A DNA stretch of 38,717 bases from Novosphingobium sp. Rr 2-17 (GCF_000272475.1 NZ_AKFJ01000082.1:1-38717); one strand, 5' to 3'; positions 26,718-35,639 are shown, counted from the first letter of the stretch. A program made the numbers and translations. The notes: generated by a model not told the origin, from the sequence alone.

Positions 26718-27569
26718 GTGAACTCCTATCTGCTGACTCTGTCCTGTCCCAACCGGCCCGGTATCGTATCGCGCGTGACAGCCGAGCTTTTCCGTTGCGG
26801 CGGCGACATCAAGGAAGCCAACCAGTTCGACGATGCGGAAAGCGACCGTTTCTTCATGCGGATCGTCTTCACTCTGCCCGGCGGTGCGGAGGATAAGCTT
26901 CGTGAAGCGGTTAAACCGCTGGCGCAAACTTATGCAATGACATGGTCGCTTCATTCGCTCGACCGTCCGCGCAAAGTGCTGCTGCTGGTCTCCCGTTTCG
27001 ATCACTGCCTAATCGATCTGCTCTATCGCCATCGATTGGGCGAGCTGAAGATGGACATCGTCGGCATCGTTTCCAATCATCCGCGCGAAGCTATCGCGCG
27101 CGTCGATCTGGACGACATACCCTTTCACCATCTGCCTGTGACGCGGGACACCAAAGCGCAACAGGAGGCACGGATCAAGGACATCGTGGAGCGGACCGGC
27201 GCCGAGCTGGTCGTGCTTGCCCGCTACATGCAAGTGCTGTCCGACGATCTGGCGCAGTGGCTTTCGGGGCGCTGCATCAACATCCATCACAGCTTTCTCC
27301 CGGGCTTCAAGGGTGCCAAGCCCTATCACCAGGCGCACGAACGCGGGGTCAAGCTGATCGGCGCCACGGCCCACTATGTCACTGCCGACCTCGATGAAGG
27401 ACCGATCATCGAGCAGGACGTGGAGCGGATCACCCATCGCGACACGGCGGAAGACCTGGTGCGCAAGGGGCGGGACATCGAACGCCGGGTTCTGGCGCGC
27501 GCGGTCGATCTGCACTTGGCCGGGCGAGTGCTGCCCAACGGCGCGCGCACGGTGGTGTTCTGGGAATGA
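26718..27569 (+). CDS. purU: Formyltetrahydrofolate deformylase
   Basis: A 283-residue PurU that hydrolyses 10-formyl-THF to formate and THF. It has an N-terminal ACT domain (about 1-85, [17 protein letters not shown]) and a formyltransferase-like catalytic domain with the conserved [20 protein letters not shown] and [20 protein letters not shown]. The start is GTG at 26718, 15 bp after mgdD. In this operon it should recover free THF and release formate from C1 units loaded by N-methylglutamate dehydrogenase. No folD (methylene-THF dehydrogenase) is in the window, so that step relies on a gene elsewhere. Confidence 0.95.
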   Translation: MNSYLLTLSCPNRPGIVSRVTAELFRCGGDIKEANQFDDAESDRFFMRIVFTLPGGAEDKLREAVKPLAQTYAMTWSLHSLDRPRKVLLLVSRFDHCLIDLLYRHRLGELKMDIVGIVSNHPREAIARVDLDDIPFHHLPVTRDTKAQQEARIKDIVERTGAELVVLARYMQVLSDDLAQWLSGRCINIHHSFLPGFKGAKPYHQAHERGVKLIGATAHYVTADLDEGPIIEQDVERITHRDTAEDLVRKGRDIERRVLARAVDLHLAGRVLPNGARTVVFWE

Positions 27570-27603
27570 AGGCCCTATCTGGATTGCCATTCCCAAACTG
27601 CGG

Positions 27604-27631
27604 GCTGTCTGCCCGGTCGAGACAGCAGGAG
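27604..27631 (+). promoter_or_regulatory. Hairpin next to a Shine-Dalgarno sequence
   Basis: GCTGTCT and AGACAGC (27604-27610 and 27620-27626) are perfect 7-bp arms around 9 bases. AGGAG (27627-27631) follows immediately, and ATT at 27639 is in frame with the regulator gene. The repeat may be an RNA hairpin that affects ribosome access or an operator for self-control. It is not followed by a T-run, so it is not an intrinsic terminator. Confidence 0.4.
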
Positions 27632-27695
27632 TAGAGCCATTTCCCAGCGTTCTTCCATTACCAAAGGTGAAGCCGCGACCGGCTCCAGCGCACCC

Positions 27696-28280
27696 GTGGT
27701 TCCGGAGCGCAGTCTGGAGAGAGCGCTGGGCAACCAGGTGCGGGTCTTGCGTCGACAGCACGACCTTTCCGTGGCCGATCTCGCGGCTGCCGCCGGGATT
27801 TCCAACGGCATGTTGTCCAAGATCGAGAACGGCGGGATATCTCCGTCTCTGTCCACTTTGCAGTCGATAGCCGCGGTGCTGCAAGTGCCGCTTTCAAGCT
27901 TGTTCGCCTCGTTCGAGGAACGGCAGGACTGTTCCTATGTCGCTGCCGGGCAAGGCCTCAAGATCGAGCGGCGGGGCACCAAGGTCGGGCATGTCTACGA
28001 GTTGCTGGGTCACGCGCTGCGCGGCGACTTGGTGGTCGAGCCATACCGCATCACCTTCACGCAAGGCGCCGCCCCACACACCAGCTTCAGCCACGGCGGG
28101 GTGGAGTTCATCCACGTCCTGAAGGGCGAGGTGGACTATCGCCACGGCACCGAAGTCTACACGCTTCGGCCCGGAGATTCGCTCTTGTTCGACTGCGCCG
28201 CGCCGCATGGACCAGAGAATTTTGCCAGCGGTGAGGCGGAATTCCTGTCGATCATCGCCTACCCCCGCGACGAAGGTTGA
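27696..28280 (+). CDS. XRE-family regulator with cupin domain (second)
   Basis: A regulator of about 194 residues with the XRE helix-turn-helix (ALGNQVRVLRRQHDLSVADL ... ISNGMLSKIENGGISPSLST, about 9-68) and a C-terminal cupin (GGVEFIHVLKGEVDYRHG, YTLRPGDSLLFDCAAPHGP). It sits between purU and mgsA, so it probably senses a metabolite of methylamine or C1 use and controls these operons. The GTG at 27696 has no Shine-Dalgarno. An ATT at 27639 in the same frame, 7 bases after AGGAG, would give an N-terminus ISQRSSITKG and could be the true, rare start. It is a diverged paralogue of the gene at 19866. Confidence 0.88.
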   Translation: MVPERSLERALGNQVRVLRRQHDLSVADLAAAAGISNGMLSKIENGGISPSLSTLQSIAAVLQVPLSSLFASFEERQDCSYVAAGQGLKIERRGTKVGHVYELLGHALRGDLVVEPYRITFTQGAAPHTSFSHGGVEFIHVLKGEVDYRHGTEVYTLRPGDSLLFDCAAPHGPENFASGEAEFLSIIAYPRDEG

Positions 28281-28375
28281 TTTTCCTAAAAAGAAGATTT
28301 CTTTCTTCATAATTGACGAAATCGCCTTTGCGCCTTAGACGTGGCGCATCTCATCCAAAGGCGGTTTCCTCTCGA
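28281..28375 (+). promoter_or_regulatory. mgsA promoter region with operator candidate
   Basis: AAAGAA and TTCTTT with a 3-base centre (28290-28304) form an inverted repeat, overlapping a TTTTCCT element at 28281-28287. A possible sigma70-type promoter follows: TTGACG (28313-28318), 16 bases, TTAGAC (28335-28340). The operator would sit directly upstream of the -35 element. Confidence 0.45.
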
Positions 28376-29251
28376 ATGTGCGGTATTGTCGGACTTTACC
28401 TGAAGGATCGGTCGCTTGAGCCTCGGCTCGGCGAATTGCTCTCGGGCATGCTCGAAGTCATGTCGGATCGCGGCCCGGACAGTGCCGGGTTCGCGGTTTA
28501 TGGCGCTGGTGACGGCGCTGGCCTCAAATTGACGGTTCGCGGCACGGACCTGGGCAGTCTGGGGCAGCATCTGGGCGAAAGCGTTGTCATCACCATGCGG
28601 GACAGCCACGCCGTCCTGTCCTTCCCGCGCGCCATGGAAGCGCAAGTGCGCGCGGTCCTGGCCGAGCAATATCCCGATGCCGTCATCACGGGTTCGGGCA
28701 CGCGGATCGAACTTTACAAGGAAGTCGGCCTGCCTGGAGACGTCGCCCGGCGTTTCGGTCTGGACGGCATGAGCGGCACCCACGGCATCGGCCATACCCG
28801 CATGGCGACCGAAAGCGCGGTCACCACCGATGGCGCGCATCCCTTCTCGACGGGGGAGGATCAATGCCTCGTTCATAACGGCTCGCTATCCAACCATCGC
28901 TCGCTGCGGCGAATGCTGGAGCGTGAGGGCATGTCCTTCGCTACCGACAACGACAGCGAAGTGGCCGCTGGCTATATCTCGTGGAAGCTGCGTGAGGGCG
29001 AGAGCCTGGCCGGCGCGCTGGAAAGCGGTTTGGACGATCTCGACGGGTTCTTCACGTTCGTCGTCGGTACCGAAAGCGGGTTCGCTGTGGTGCGCGATCC
29101 GATCGCTTGCAAGCCGGCAGTCATGGCGCAGACCGATCAATGGGTCGCGTTCGGGTCGGAATACCGTGCTTTGGTTGGTTTGCCCGGAATCGAGAATGCC
29201 CATGTGTTCGAGCCCGAACCGGCGCGGGTCTATGCCTGGGAGCGCGGATGA
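28376..29251 (+). CDS. mgsA: N-methylglutamate synthase subunit A (glutamine amidotransferase type II)
   Basis: A 291-residue class II glutamine amidotransferase domain protein (GlxB-like). The N-terminal nucleophile Cys2 is present (MCGIVGLY). Family motifs are SDRGPDSAGFAVYG, HTRMATESAVTT, HPFS, LVHNGSLSNHRSLR and DNDSEVAAGY. In N-methylglutamate synthase this subunit takes the gamma-glutamyl group from gamma-glutamylmethylamide and releases the methylamine to the synthase core. The ATG at 28376 is chosen because Cys2 must follow the initiator Met. The end overlaps mgsB by 4 bases. Confidence 0.92.
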   Translation: MCGIVGLYLKDRSLEPRLGELLSGMLEVMSDRGPDSAGFAVYGAGDGAGLKLTVRGTDLGSLGQHLGESVVITMRDSHAVLSFPRAMEAQVRAVLAEQYPDAVITGSGTRIELYKEVGLPGDVARRFGLDGMSGTHGIGHTRMATESAVTTDGAHPFSTGEDQCLVHNGSLSNHRSLRRMLEREGMSFATDNDSEVAAGYISWKLREGESLAGALESGLDDLDGFFTFVVGTESGFAVVRDPIACKPAVMAQTDQWVAFGSEYRALVGLPGIENAHVFEPEPARVYAWERG

Positions 29252-29940
29252 TGCGCGTTCTTAACCTCGCCGAAATCGGGAAGCGCGAAGTCAACGCCCG
29301 GCTTCACGATCGTGACGCTGGTAGTGCCGATCCGCACTGGCGGGTGGAAAACCCACAAGGCCAGCACAGCATCGCCGCCGGGCTCGACGCGCCACTGGTG
29401 GTCGAGATCGCGGGGCATGCCGGCTACTACTGCGCGGGCATGAACCAGCACGCAACCGTGATCCTCGAAGGCAATGCGGGTGTGGGCGTGGCCGAGAACA
29501 TGATGAGCGGCAAAGTCCATGTGAAGGGCGATGCCAGCCAGTCTGCGGGCGCAACGGCCCACGGCGGCCTGCTCGTCATCGATGGCGATGCCTCGGCGCG
29601 CTGTGGCATTTCGATGAAGGGCATCGATATCGTCGTCAAAGGTTCGATCGGGGCGATGAGCGCCTTCATGGCGCAGTCCGGAAACCTCGTGGTGCTGGGT
29701 GATGCCGGCGAGGCCTTAGGAGATTCCATCTACGAAGCGCGCGTTTATGTGCGCGGCACCGTGGCCAGCCTGGGCGCGGATTGCATCGAAAAGCCGATGG
29801 AGTCCCCGCACCGCGACGTTTTGCGCGGTCTGCTCGACGCGGCTGGGTTGGGCGCGGAAATCGATGTCGCCGCCTTCCGCCGCTATGGCTCGGCGCGCTC
29901 GCTCTACAATTTCCACGTTGACAACGCCGCTGCGTACTGA
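29248..29940 (+). CDS. mgsB: N-methylglutamate synthase subunit B (GXGXG domain)
   Basis: A 230-residue protein made of the GXGXG right-handed helix found at the C-terminus of glutamate synthase large subunit (GlxC-like). Repeating Gly-rich segments are visible: VVEIAGHAGYYCAGMNQHAT, ILEGNAGVGVAENMMSGKVH, VKGDASQSAGATAHGGLLVI and VLGDAGEALGDSIYEARVYV. Its role is structural within the MgsABC complex. The ATG at 29248 overlaps the mgsA stop; an earlier in-frame start would lie deep within mgsA and is not needed. Confidence 0.92.
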   Translation: MMRVLNLAEIGKREVNARLHDRDAGSADPHWRVENPQGQHSIAAGLDAPLVVEIAGHAGYYCAGMNQHATVILEGNAGVGVAENMMSGKVHVKGDASQSAGATAHGGLLVIDGDASARCGISMKGIDIVVKGSIGAMSAFMAQSGNLVVLGDAGEALGDSIYEARVYVRGTVASLGADCIEKPMESPHRDVLRGLLDAAGLGAEIDVAAFRRYGSARSLYNFHVDNAAAY

Positions 29941-29953
29941 GGAGCGACCTAGC

Positions 29954-31282
29954 ATGGACATCTCCCGTATCCCGCAGACGCTGCCGCGTTTTTCGGAAAC
30001 CTTCGATCCGCATTCGCTCGCCGAAATCCGGCGCGCGGCGGCGACTGGCATCTACGATATCCGGGGCGGCGGGTCGAAGCGCAAGCTTCCGCATTTCGAC
30101 GACTTGCTGTTTCTGGGCGCTTCCGTCTCGCGCTATCCACTGGAAGGATACCGCGAGAAGTGCGCCACTGACGTGTGGCTCGGCACGCGCTTTGCGAAGA
30201 AACCCATCCACCTCAAGATTCCCATCACGGTTGCAGGGATGAGCTTTGGCTCGCTGTCCGCGCAAGCCAAGGAAGCGCTTGGGCGCGGGGCCACCATCGC
30301 CGGCACTTCGACCACCACGGGTGACGGCGGTATGACGCCGGAAGAGCGTGGTCAGTCGCAGACGCTGGTCTATCAGTATCTTCCATCGCGCTACGGGATG
30401 AACCCGGACGATTTGCGCAAGGCCGATGCCATCGAAGTGGTCATCGGGCAGGGCGCCAAGCCGGGCGGCGGCGGCATGCTGCTCGGCCAGAAAATTTCGG
30501 AACGCGTCGCTGCGATGCGCAACCTGCCGATGGGTATCGATCAGCGATCGGCCTGCCGCCATCCCGACTGGACCGGTCCTGACGATCTCGAAATCAAGAT
30601 CGAGGAACTGCGCGAGATCACCGATTGGGAAAAGCCGATCTATGTGAAGATCGGCGCGACCCGTCCTTATTACGACGTGGCGCTGGCCGTGAAATCTGGC
30701 GCGGACGTGGTCGTGCTGGACGGCATGCAGGGCGGCACTGCGGCCACCCAGGATGTCTTCATCGAGCATGTGGGCATTCCGATACTTGCGGCGATCGCAC
30801 CGGGGGTGAAGGCGCTGCAGGATCTGGGCATGCATCGCAAGGTGCAACTGATCGTCTCGGGCGGTATCCGCACCGGCGCTGACGTCGCCAAGGCGCTGGC
30901 GCTGGGCGCCGACGCGGTCTCGATCGGCACGGCGGCGCTGGTGGCGCTGGGTGATAACGATCCGGCTTACGAGGCCGAATATCGCGCGCTGGGCACCACT
31001 GCCGGGGCCTATGACGATTGGCAGGAAGGCCGTGATCCCGCTGGCATCACCACGCAAGACCCCCAGCTTGCAGCGCGGCTCGATCCCGTCGCTGCGGGGC
31101 GGCGGCTTGCCAACTACCTCGCAGTGCTCACTCTGGAGGCGCAGACGATTGCGCGCGCTTGCGGCAAAAGCCATTTGCACAATCTGGAGCCGGAAGACCT
31201 CGTGGCGCTCAGCGTCGAGGCGGCGGCCATGGCCCGGGTTCCGTTGGCGGGTACGGATTGGGTGCCGGGCGGACGGTACTGA
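29954..31282 (+). CDS. mgsC: N-methylglutamate synthase subunit C (FMN synthase core)
   Basis: A 442-residue protein homologous to the FMN-binding synthase domain of glutamate synthase (GlxD-like). ITVAGMSFGSLSAQAKEAL, TGDGGMTPEER, GQGAKPGGGGMLLGQKI, VLDGMQGGTAATQDVFIEH and VSGGIRTGADVAKALALGA are typical. The glutamate synthase 3Fe-4S cysteine cluster is not seen at the equivalent place; the segment there reads EGRDPAGITTQDP. It condenses methylamine with 2-oxoglutarate and reduces the product to N-methylglutamate. GGAG (29941-29944) lies 9 bases before the ATG, and only 13 bp separate it from mgsB. Confidence 0.93.
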   Translation: MDISRIPQTLPRFSETFDPHSLAEIRRAAATGIYDIRGGGSKRKLPHFDDLLFLGASVSRYPLEGYREKCATDVWLGTRFAKKPIHLKIPITVAGMSFGSLSAQAKEALGRGATIAGTSTTTGDGGMTPEERGQSQTLVYQYLPSRYGMNPDDLRKADAIEVVIGQGAKPGGGGMLLGQKISERVAAMRNLPMGIDQRSACRHPDWTGPDDLEIKIEELREITDWEKPIYVKIGATRPYYDVALAVKSGADVVVLDGMQGGTAATQDVFIEHVGIPILAAIAPGVKALQDLGMHRKVQLIVSGGIRTGADVAKALALGADAVSIGTAALVALGDNDPAYEAEYRALGTTAGAYDDWQEGRDPAGITTQDPQLAARLDPVAAGRRLANYLAVLTLEAQTIARACGKSHLHNLEPEDLVALSVEAAAMARVPLAGTDWVPGGRY

Positions 31283-31364
31283 CTTATCCGGCCCTGGACC
31301 GGGGCCGCGACTTCATCGAAACTTGCCGCGCGGTTTCGTCGCTTCGTGGCCCCACGTCATCAGG

Positions 31365-32675
31365 ATGGAACCGCGCGTGAGCATCGATCTTGCCGAAGTC
31401 GCCGCCAAGCAGGCGATCAAGTACTTCCTGATTTCCTATACCGACTTGTTCGGCAGCCAGCGGGCCAAGCTGGTCCCGGCTTCGGCCATCGCCGGCATGC
31501 AGAAGAACGGCGCCGGCTTTGCCGGTTTCGCCACCTGGCTCGATATGACTCCGGCGGACCCGGACTTGTTCGCGCGGCCAGACCCGGAAGGATTGGTCGT
31601 CCTGCCGTGGAAGCCCGAGGTGGCCTGGCTTCCTGCCGATCTGTGGATGGATGGCAAGCCCGTGGCCCAGGGCCCCCGCAACTTGCTCAAGGCCCAGATC
31701 GCGCGTGCGGCAGAGCAGGGCATCCAGATGAAGACCGGCGTGGAGTGTGAGTTCTTCCTGATCTCGCCCGATGGCTCCGCCATTGCCGATCCTGCCGATA
31801 CCCAGGCCAAGCCCTGCTACGATCAACAAGCCCTGATGCGCCGTTACGACGTCATCACCGAGATTTGCTCCGGCATGGAGACGCTTGGCTGGGGGCCGTA
31901 CCAGAACGACCACGAGGATGCCAACGGCCAGTTCGAGATGAACTGGCACTACGACGACGCGCTCGTGACTGCCGATCGCCAGTCCTTCTTCAAGTACATG
32001 GTCAAGTCGGTTGCCGAAAAGCACGGCCTGCGCGCCACCTTCATGCCCAAGCCATTTGCCGATCTCACTGGAAACGGCTGTCACATGCATGTTTCCTTGT
32101 GGCGCGACGCACTCAACTTGTGCGAATCGGACGAGCAACCTGCCGATATTTCGGCGCTGGGGCGCTACTTTATCGGCGGGGTCATTCATTCGGCACAGGC
32201 CTTGGCGGCCATCTGCAATCCTACCGTCAACAGCTACAAACGCATCAACGCCCCGCGCACGATGTCTGGCGCGACTTGGTCGCCCAATTCGATTTCCTGG
32301 ACCGGCAACAATCGGACCCACATGATCCGCGTCCCCGAAGCCGACCGGTTCGAACTGCGGCTACCCGATGGTGCGGCCAATCCGTACCTGATGGCAGCAG
32401 CCGTCCTCGCCGCCGGGCTGGACGGCCTCGCCCACGCGCGTGACCCAGGACCGAAGCTGTCGATCAACATGTACACTGAAGGGCACCGGGCCCCGAACGT
32501 GGGCAAATTGCCGCTGAACCTGCTTGATGCTTTGCGTGCGTTGGAAGCTTCGGAGGTTCTGGGCGAAGCGCTGGGCGCGTTTATTCCGTCCTACCTCAAG
32601 CTCAAGCACGCGGAGTGGAACGATTATGCCCGGCATCTGACCCGCTGGGAGCGGGACACGACGCTGGATTGTTAG
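31365..32675 (+). CDS. gmaS: Gamma-glutamylmethylamide synthetase
   Basis: A glutamine synthetase type III-like ligase of about 436 residues. It makes gamma-glutamylmethylamide from glutamate, methylamine and ATP, the entry step of the N-methylglutamate pathway. Motifs are IKYFLISYTDLFGSQRAKLV (family-specific N-terminus), GVECEFFL, DHEDANGQFEMNW, GNGCHMHVSLW, NSYKRINAPRTMSGATW and RFELRLPDGAANPYL. Either ATG 31365 or GTG 31377 could be the start: the latter gives the usual MSIDLA beginning and has TGGAA 7 bases upstream. The gene follows mgsC by 82 bp and ends the pathway cluster. Confidence 0.93.
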   Translation: MEPRVSIDLAEVAAKQAIKYFLISYTDLFGSQRAKLVPASAIAGMQKNGAGFAGFATWLDMTPADPDLFARPDPEGLVVLPWKPEVAWLPADLWMDGKPVAQGPRNLLKAQIARAAEQGIQMKTGVECEFFLISPDGSAIADPADTQAKPCYDQQALMRRYDVITEICSGMETLGWGPYQNDHEDANGQFEMNWHYDDALVTADRQSFFKYMVKSVAEKHGLRATFMPKPFADLTGNGCHMHVSLWRDALNLCESDEQPADISALGRYFIGGVIHSAQALAAICNPTVNSYKRINAPRTMSGATWSPNSISWTGNNRTHMIRVPEADRFELRLPDGAANPYLMAAAVLAAGLDGLAHARDPGPKLSINMYTEGHRAPNVGKLPLNLLDALRALEASEVLGEALGAFIPSYLKLKHAEWNDYARHLTRWERDTTLDC

Positions 32676-33150
32676 GCGCAAACTGCAAATAGTCGCGCAA
32701 TAATGATCGCGCTTAAGTCCCAATGATAGGTGATTTCTCCATCCAACTTTTGCGCCGTACAGCGTTATGACCGGCTAATCAGGCCGCCCCGCGCGTTCGC
32801 GCGGTTGCGCTCTATTTCGCGGACGCTCAACCGAGCCACCTTCGGCGTCTCGTCGGCATAGCCGTGACGATCGCGGACGGGTGGGATGCGCTGCACCCTG
32901 TCAGCGGACGCCGCGCTCCGGGCGCGGCGGCGTTGGGCCTTGCGGCGTCAAGGTGGCGGGGGGCGTCGCTGCCCGATAGCCCCGCCGCGCCGGGGCGCAA
33001 CCCGTCCGCTGCGCTGCCGGGTCCTCCATTCCATTGCGGCCTTGTCAGGTGCGCCCCACCTTCACCCGGCGGGGCTGTTGGTCCGCTCCTGCCGCCCCCC
33101 GCCACCCTGGCGCCGGTCAATGGCGGTTGAGGAAGGAGTGGAAAGGACCA
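32676..33150. other. Non-coding junction upstream of the ardC fragment
   Basis: This 475-bp stretch separates the methylamine operon from the mobile-element region. It holds a strong hairpin, CCGCGCG and CGCGCGG around TT (32789-32804), and a very GC-rich stretch before the ardC start. The open frames in it have no recognisable product. Sequence of this kind commonly precedes ardC in sphingomonad plasmids (from memory), so the ancestral boundary of the catabolic insert probably lies shortly after gmaS. Confidence 0.45.
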
Positions 33151-33538
33151 ATGACTTGCGAACGTCAAAGCCTCTACGCTGAGGTCACCGCCCGGATCAT
33201 CGCCGAGCTGGAGGAAGGGCGGCTTCCCTGGGTGCAGCCGTGGGATGCCGCGAAGTGTCCCTGCACGATGCCGCACAACGCCGTGTCGGGGCGATTGTAC
33301 TCAGGGATTAATATTCTCATTCTTTGGGCCACCGGGGTAGAGGCGGGGTTCTCCTCGCAGCGCTGGCTGACCTTTCGGCAATGTGCGGCGGCGGGTGGTC
33401 ATGTCCGGCGCGGCGAGACGGGCACGGTGGTGTGCTATGCTGATCGGTTCACGCCCAAGGACGAAGTGGCGCGTGCGCAAAGCGAGGATTGCGAGGCGCT
33501 GCAAGTGGCGTTCTTGAAGCGGTTCGTGGTGTTCAATA
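33151..33538 (+). pseudogene. ardC: ArdC-type antirestriction protein, 5' fragment
   Basis: About 129 codons of the N-terminal ssDNA-binding domain of an ArdC/DUF1738 protein: YAEVTARIIAELEEGRLPWV, then PHNAVSGRLYSGINILILW, then GFSSQRWLTFRQCAAAGGHV and RGETGTVVCYADRF. It breaks off after RFVVFN, where the family continues with a conserved Asp-Gln motif. AAAGGA precedes the ATG. The break coincides with a group II intron 5' end (GTGCGCC at 33539). ArdC genes are typical of conjugative plasmids and integrative elements. The distal part of the gene is not in this window. Confidence 0.85.
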
Positions 33539-35613
33539 GTGCGCCGTAATGGCGGAAGTATAAAGGAGCTCTACTATGAGTAGATGATCTTGCTGGCTAT
33601 AGATCATGCCCACTGAACTAACCTCGGCTAGCAATAGCTGAAATCCCGACAGGGACGGGGAAAAGTAGCATGTTCAGAAAAGGTCCGGAAGCGCCAAAGC
33701 CATCTGCGGCGTCATGGATCAGGGCAAGACGTGTATGGTGAAAGCTATACTGCCTGAACCCTAGTTTGCAGCTAACAACGTGAGCGGTGTCGCAGGATGG
33801 TTGACGCGGCACATCGGAGAAATGGAGGAAAGGGGGTTGAGTTCCTCCCGAGCAAGCGGTCATGCCGCAAGCCTGCCAGCTTCTCCGGCGCACCCTCTGT
33901 AGAGAGGCAAGTGAACGAACGGGGCACCTAACCACGTCGGAACTCCAACTTCCGTAATTGCGGGATCGCCTAAACAGGACGGCTTGCCCGGACCTGCATG
34001 GCGACGGAGCCGCCATAGTACTCAAAATGCCCGGCGTAATGGCCGGGACAGTCTCCACCAGGATGGGGAACGAGCGCGGCCATAAGTGCGGGGCAACCCG
34101 TGCGAAAAGCCTCAACGCTTGGGGGAAGGGCGGCAGCGACTGCGATCAGACAACCTCACGAGGAGGGTGTGCTAATGCTGCCAGATACCATCGAGAGGGC
34201 CGTCAGATCACTCCCGACCATCATCAGGTCGGGTCGGCGGGTCAATGGACTCTTCCGCCTCATGAAAAGCCCGCTCCTTTGGGAGCATGCCTATCAGCAG
34301 ATCGCGCCTAATAAGGGTGCGATGACGCCGGGCGTTGACGGCAAGACACTCGACGGCTTCTCGCCCGAGACGGTCAGGTCGATCATCGACCGGTTGGCGG
34401 ATGGAAGCTATCGGCCCAAGCCGGTACGTCGGGTGTATATCCCGAAAGCCAACGGCAAGAAACGGCCGCTTGGCGTGCCAACCACGGAGGACAAGCTCGT
34501 CCAGGAAGTGGCGCGGACGCTCCTTGAGCAAATCTATGAACCGCTGTTTTCGCAGCACTCCCATGGGTTTAGGAAAGAGCGATCGTGTCAGACAGCGTTG
34601 GAATCCATCCGCGCTAAATGGACGGGGGTGAAGTGGCTGATCGACGTCGATGTTGTCGGGTACTTCGACAACATCGATCATGATGTCTTGATCGGTCTGC
34701 TGGAAAAGCGGATCGCGGATCGTCGCTTCGTGCGTTTGATCCGGGGTTTACTCAAGGCGGGCTATATCGAGAACTGGGTCTATCATCGGACCTACAGCGG
34801 CACACCTCAGGGCGGTGTCGTCTCCCCGATGTTGGCGAATATCTACCTCCATGAGCTTGATATGTTCATGGAGGCCCGGATCGCCAGCTTCACCAAGGGC
34901 GACAGACGCGGGTTCTCGAAAGATTATCGTAGAATCCGCAACCGCACTTCTTACCTTCGTCGGAATGTGGATGCACTGCGAGCCCAAGGGCTTGCGGACT
35001 CCTCGAAGATCGCCTCCATGCTGGAGGAGATCGGTCGGCTCAAGGCAGAACGGGCAACCGTTCCGGCCAGCGACGCCCTCGATCCGAACTATCGGAGACT
35101 GCGCTACTGCCGATATGCCGATGACTTTCTTATCGGTGTGACGGGCAGCAAGGCGGAAGCACGTCAGTTGATGGACGAGGTCAGGGTCTTCCTGACCGAC
35201 ACCTTGAAGCTGGAAATGTCCGCCGAGAAAAGTGGAATCCGAAAGGCTACGGATGGGGCGCGGTTCCTTGGATATGAGGTCTGCACCAGCACCAATACCA
35301 ACCCGCACAAGGCGATCTTCAATGGTCGTCCGACACTGCGGCGAGGGTTGTCCGGTTCGTCAACGACAAGGGTTGGGGCGACTATGAAGCCTTCCGTCCG
35401 CGTGGTCGGCCCGCGCTGCGCTTCGCAAGCGACGTGGAGATAGTCCTTGCCTACAATGCCGAATGGCGCGGCTTTGCGAACTATTATGCCCTTGCTGACG
35501 ACGTGAAGCACAAGCTGAACAAGGCCGGTTACTTCGCCTTGTTCTCTTGCGTCAAAACAATCGCCGTCAAGCATAGGACATCGGCTCGCAAAGTCTTCGC
35601 CAGACTGCACCGG
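33539..35613 (+). mobile_element. Group II intron, 3'-truncated
   Basis: The 5' boundary matches the consensus GUGYG (GTGCGCC) exactly where ardC stops. About 630 bases of structured RNA domain sequence precede a reverse transcriptase-maturase gene. The 3' domains V and VI were not found on either side of the IS110 insertion that ends the RT gene at 35613. A splicing-competent copy therefore does not exist here. Orientation is the same as ardC. I cannot assign the intron class from sequence alone. Confidence 0.8.
34175..35613 (+). pseudogene. ltrA: Group II intron reverse transcriptase/maturase, frameshifted and truncated
   Basis: The RT starts at ATG 34175 with AGGAGGG 7 bases upstream and shows RPLGVPTTEDKLVQEVARTL, HSHGFRKERSC, TPQGGVVSPMLANIYL and the catalytic YADD (35114-35125). 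Around 35330-35345 one base is missing. The protein continues in another frame with RFVNDKGWGDYEAFRPRG and the maturase block LAYNAEWRGFANYYALAD up to SARKVFARLHR. There the IS110 insertion cuts it off (35613); the fused frame runs on to a stop at 35673. The polymerase core is intact on paper, but the frameshift and missing C-terminus make function unlikely. Confidence 0.85.
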
Positions 35614-35624
35614 TATACTCACAG
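35602..35624. repeat. 23-bp direct repeat, left copy
   Basis: A 23-bp sequence beginning AGACTGCACCGG and ending TATACTCACAG is identical to 36890-36912. The first 12 bases encode RLHR of the intron maturase, so they belong to the interrupted gene. Confidence 0.9.
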
Positions 35625-35639
35625 ATGCTCCTATGTTGG

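Noticed and set aside
32789..32804. Rho-independent terminator after gmaS
   Set aside because: The hairpin is strong but lies over 110 bp after the stop codon and is followed by TTGCGC rather than a T-run; its role is left open.
33539..34174. Specific EBS1-IBS1 pairing for the intron
   Set aside because: A GTTGAG stretch could pair with the last bases of the ardC exon through wobble pairs, but alternatives fit equally well without a folded model.
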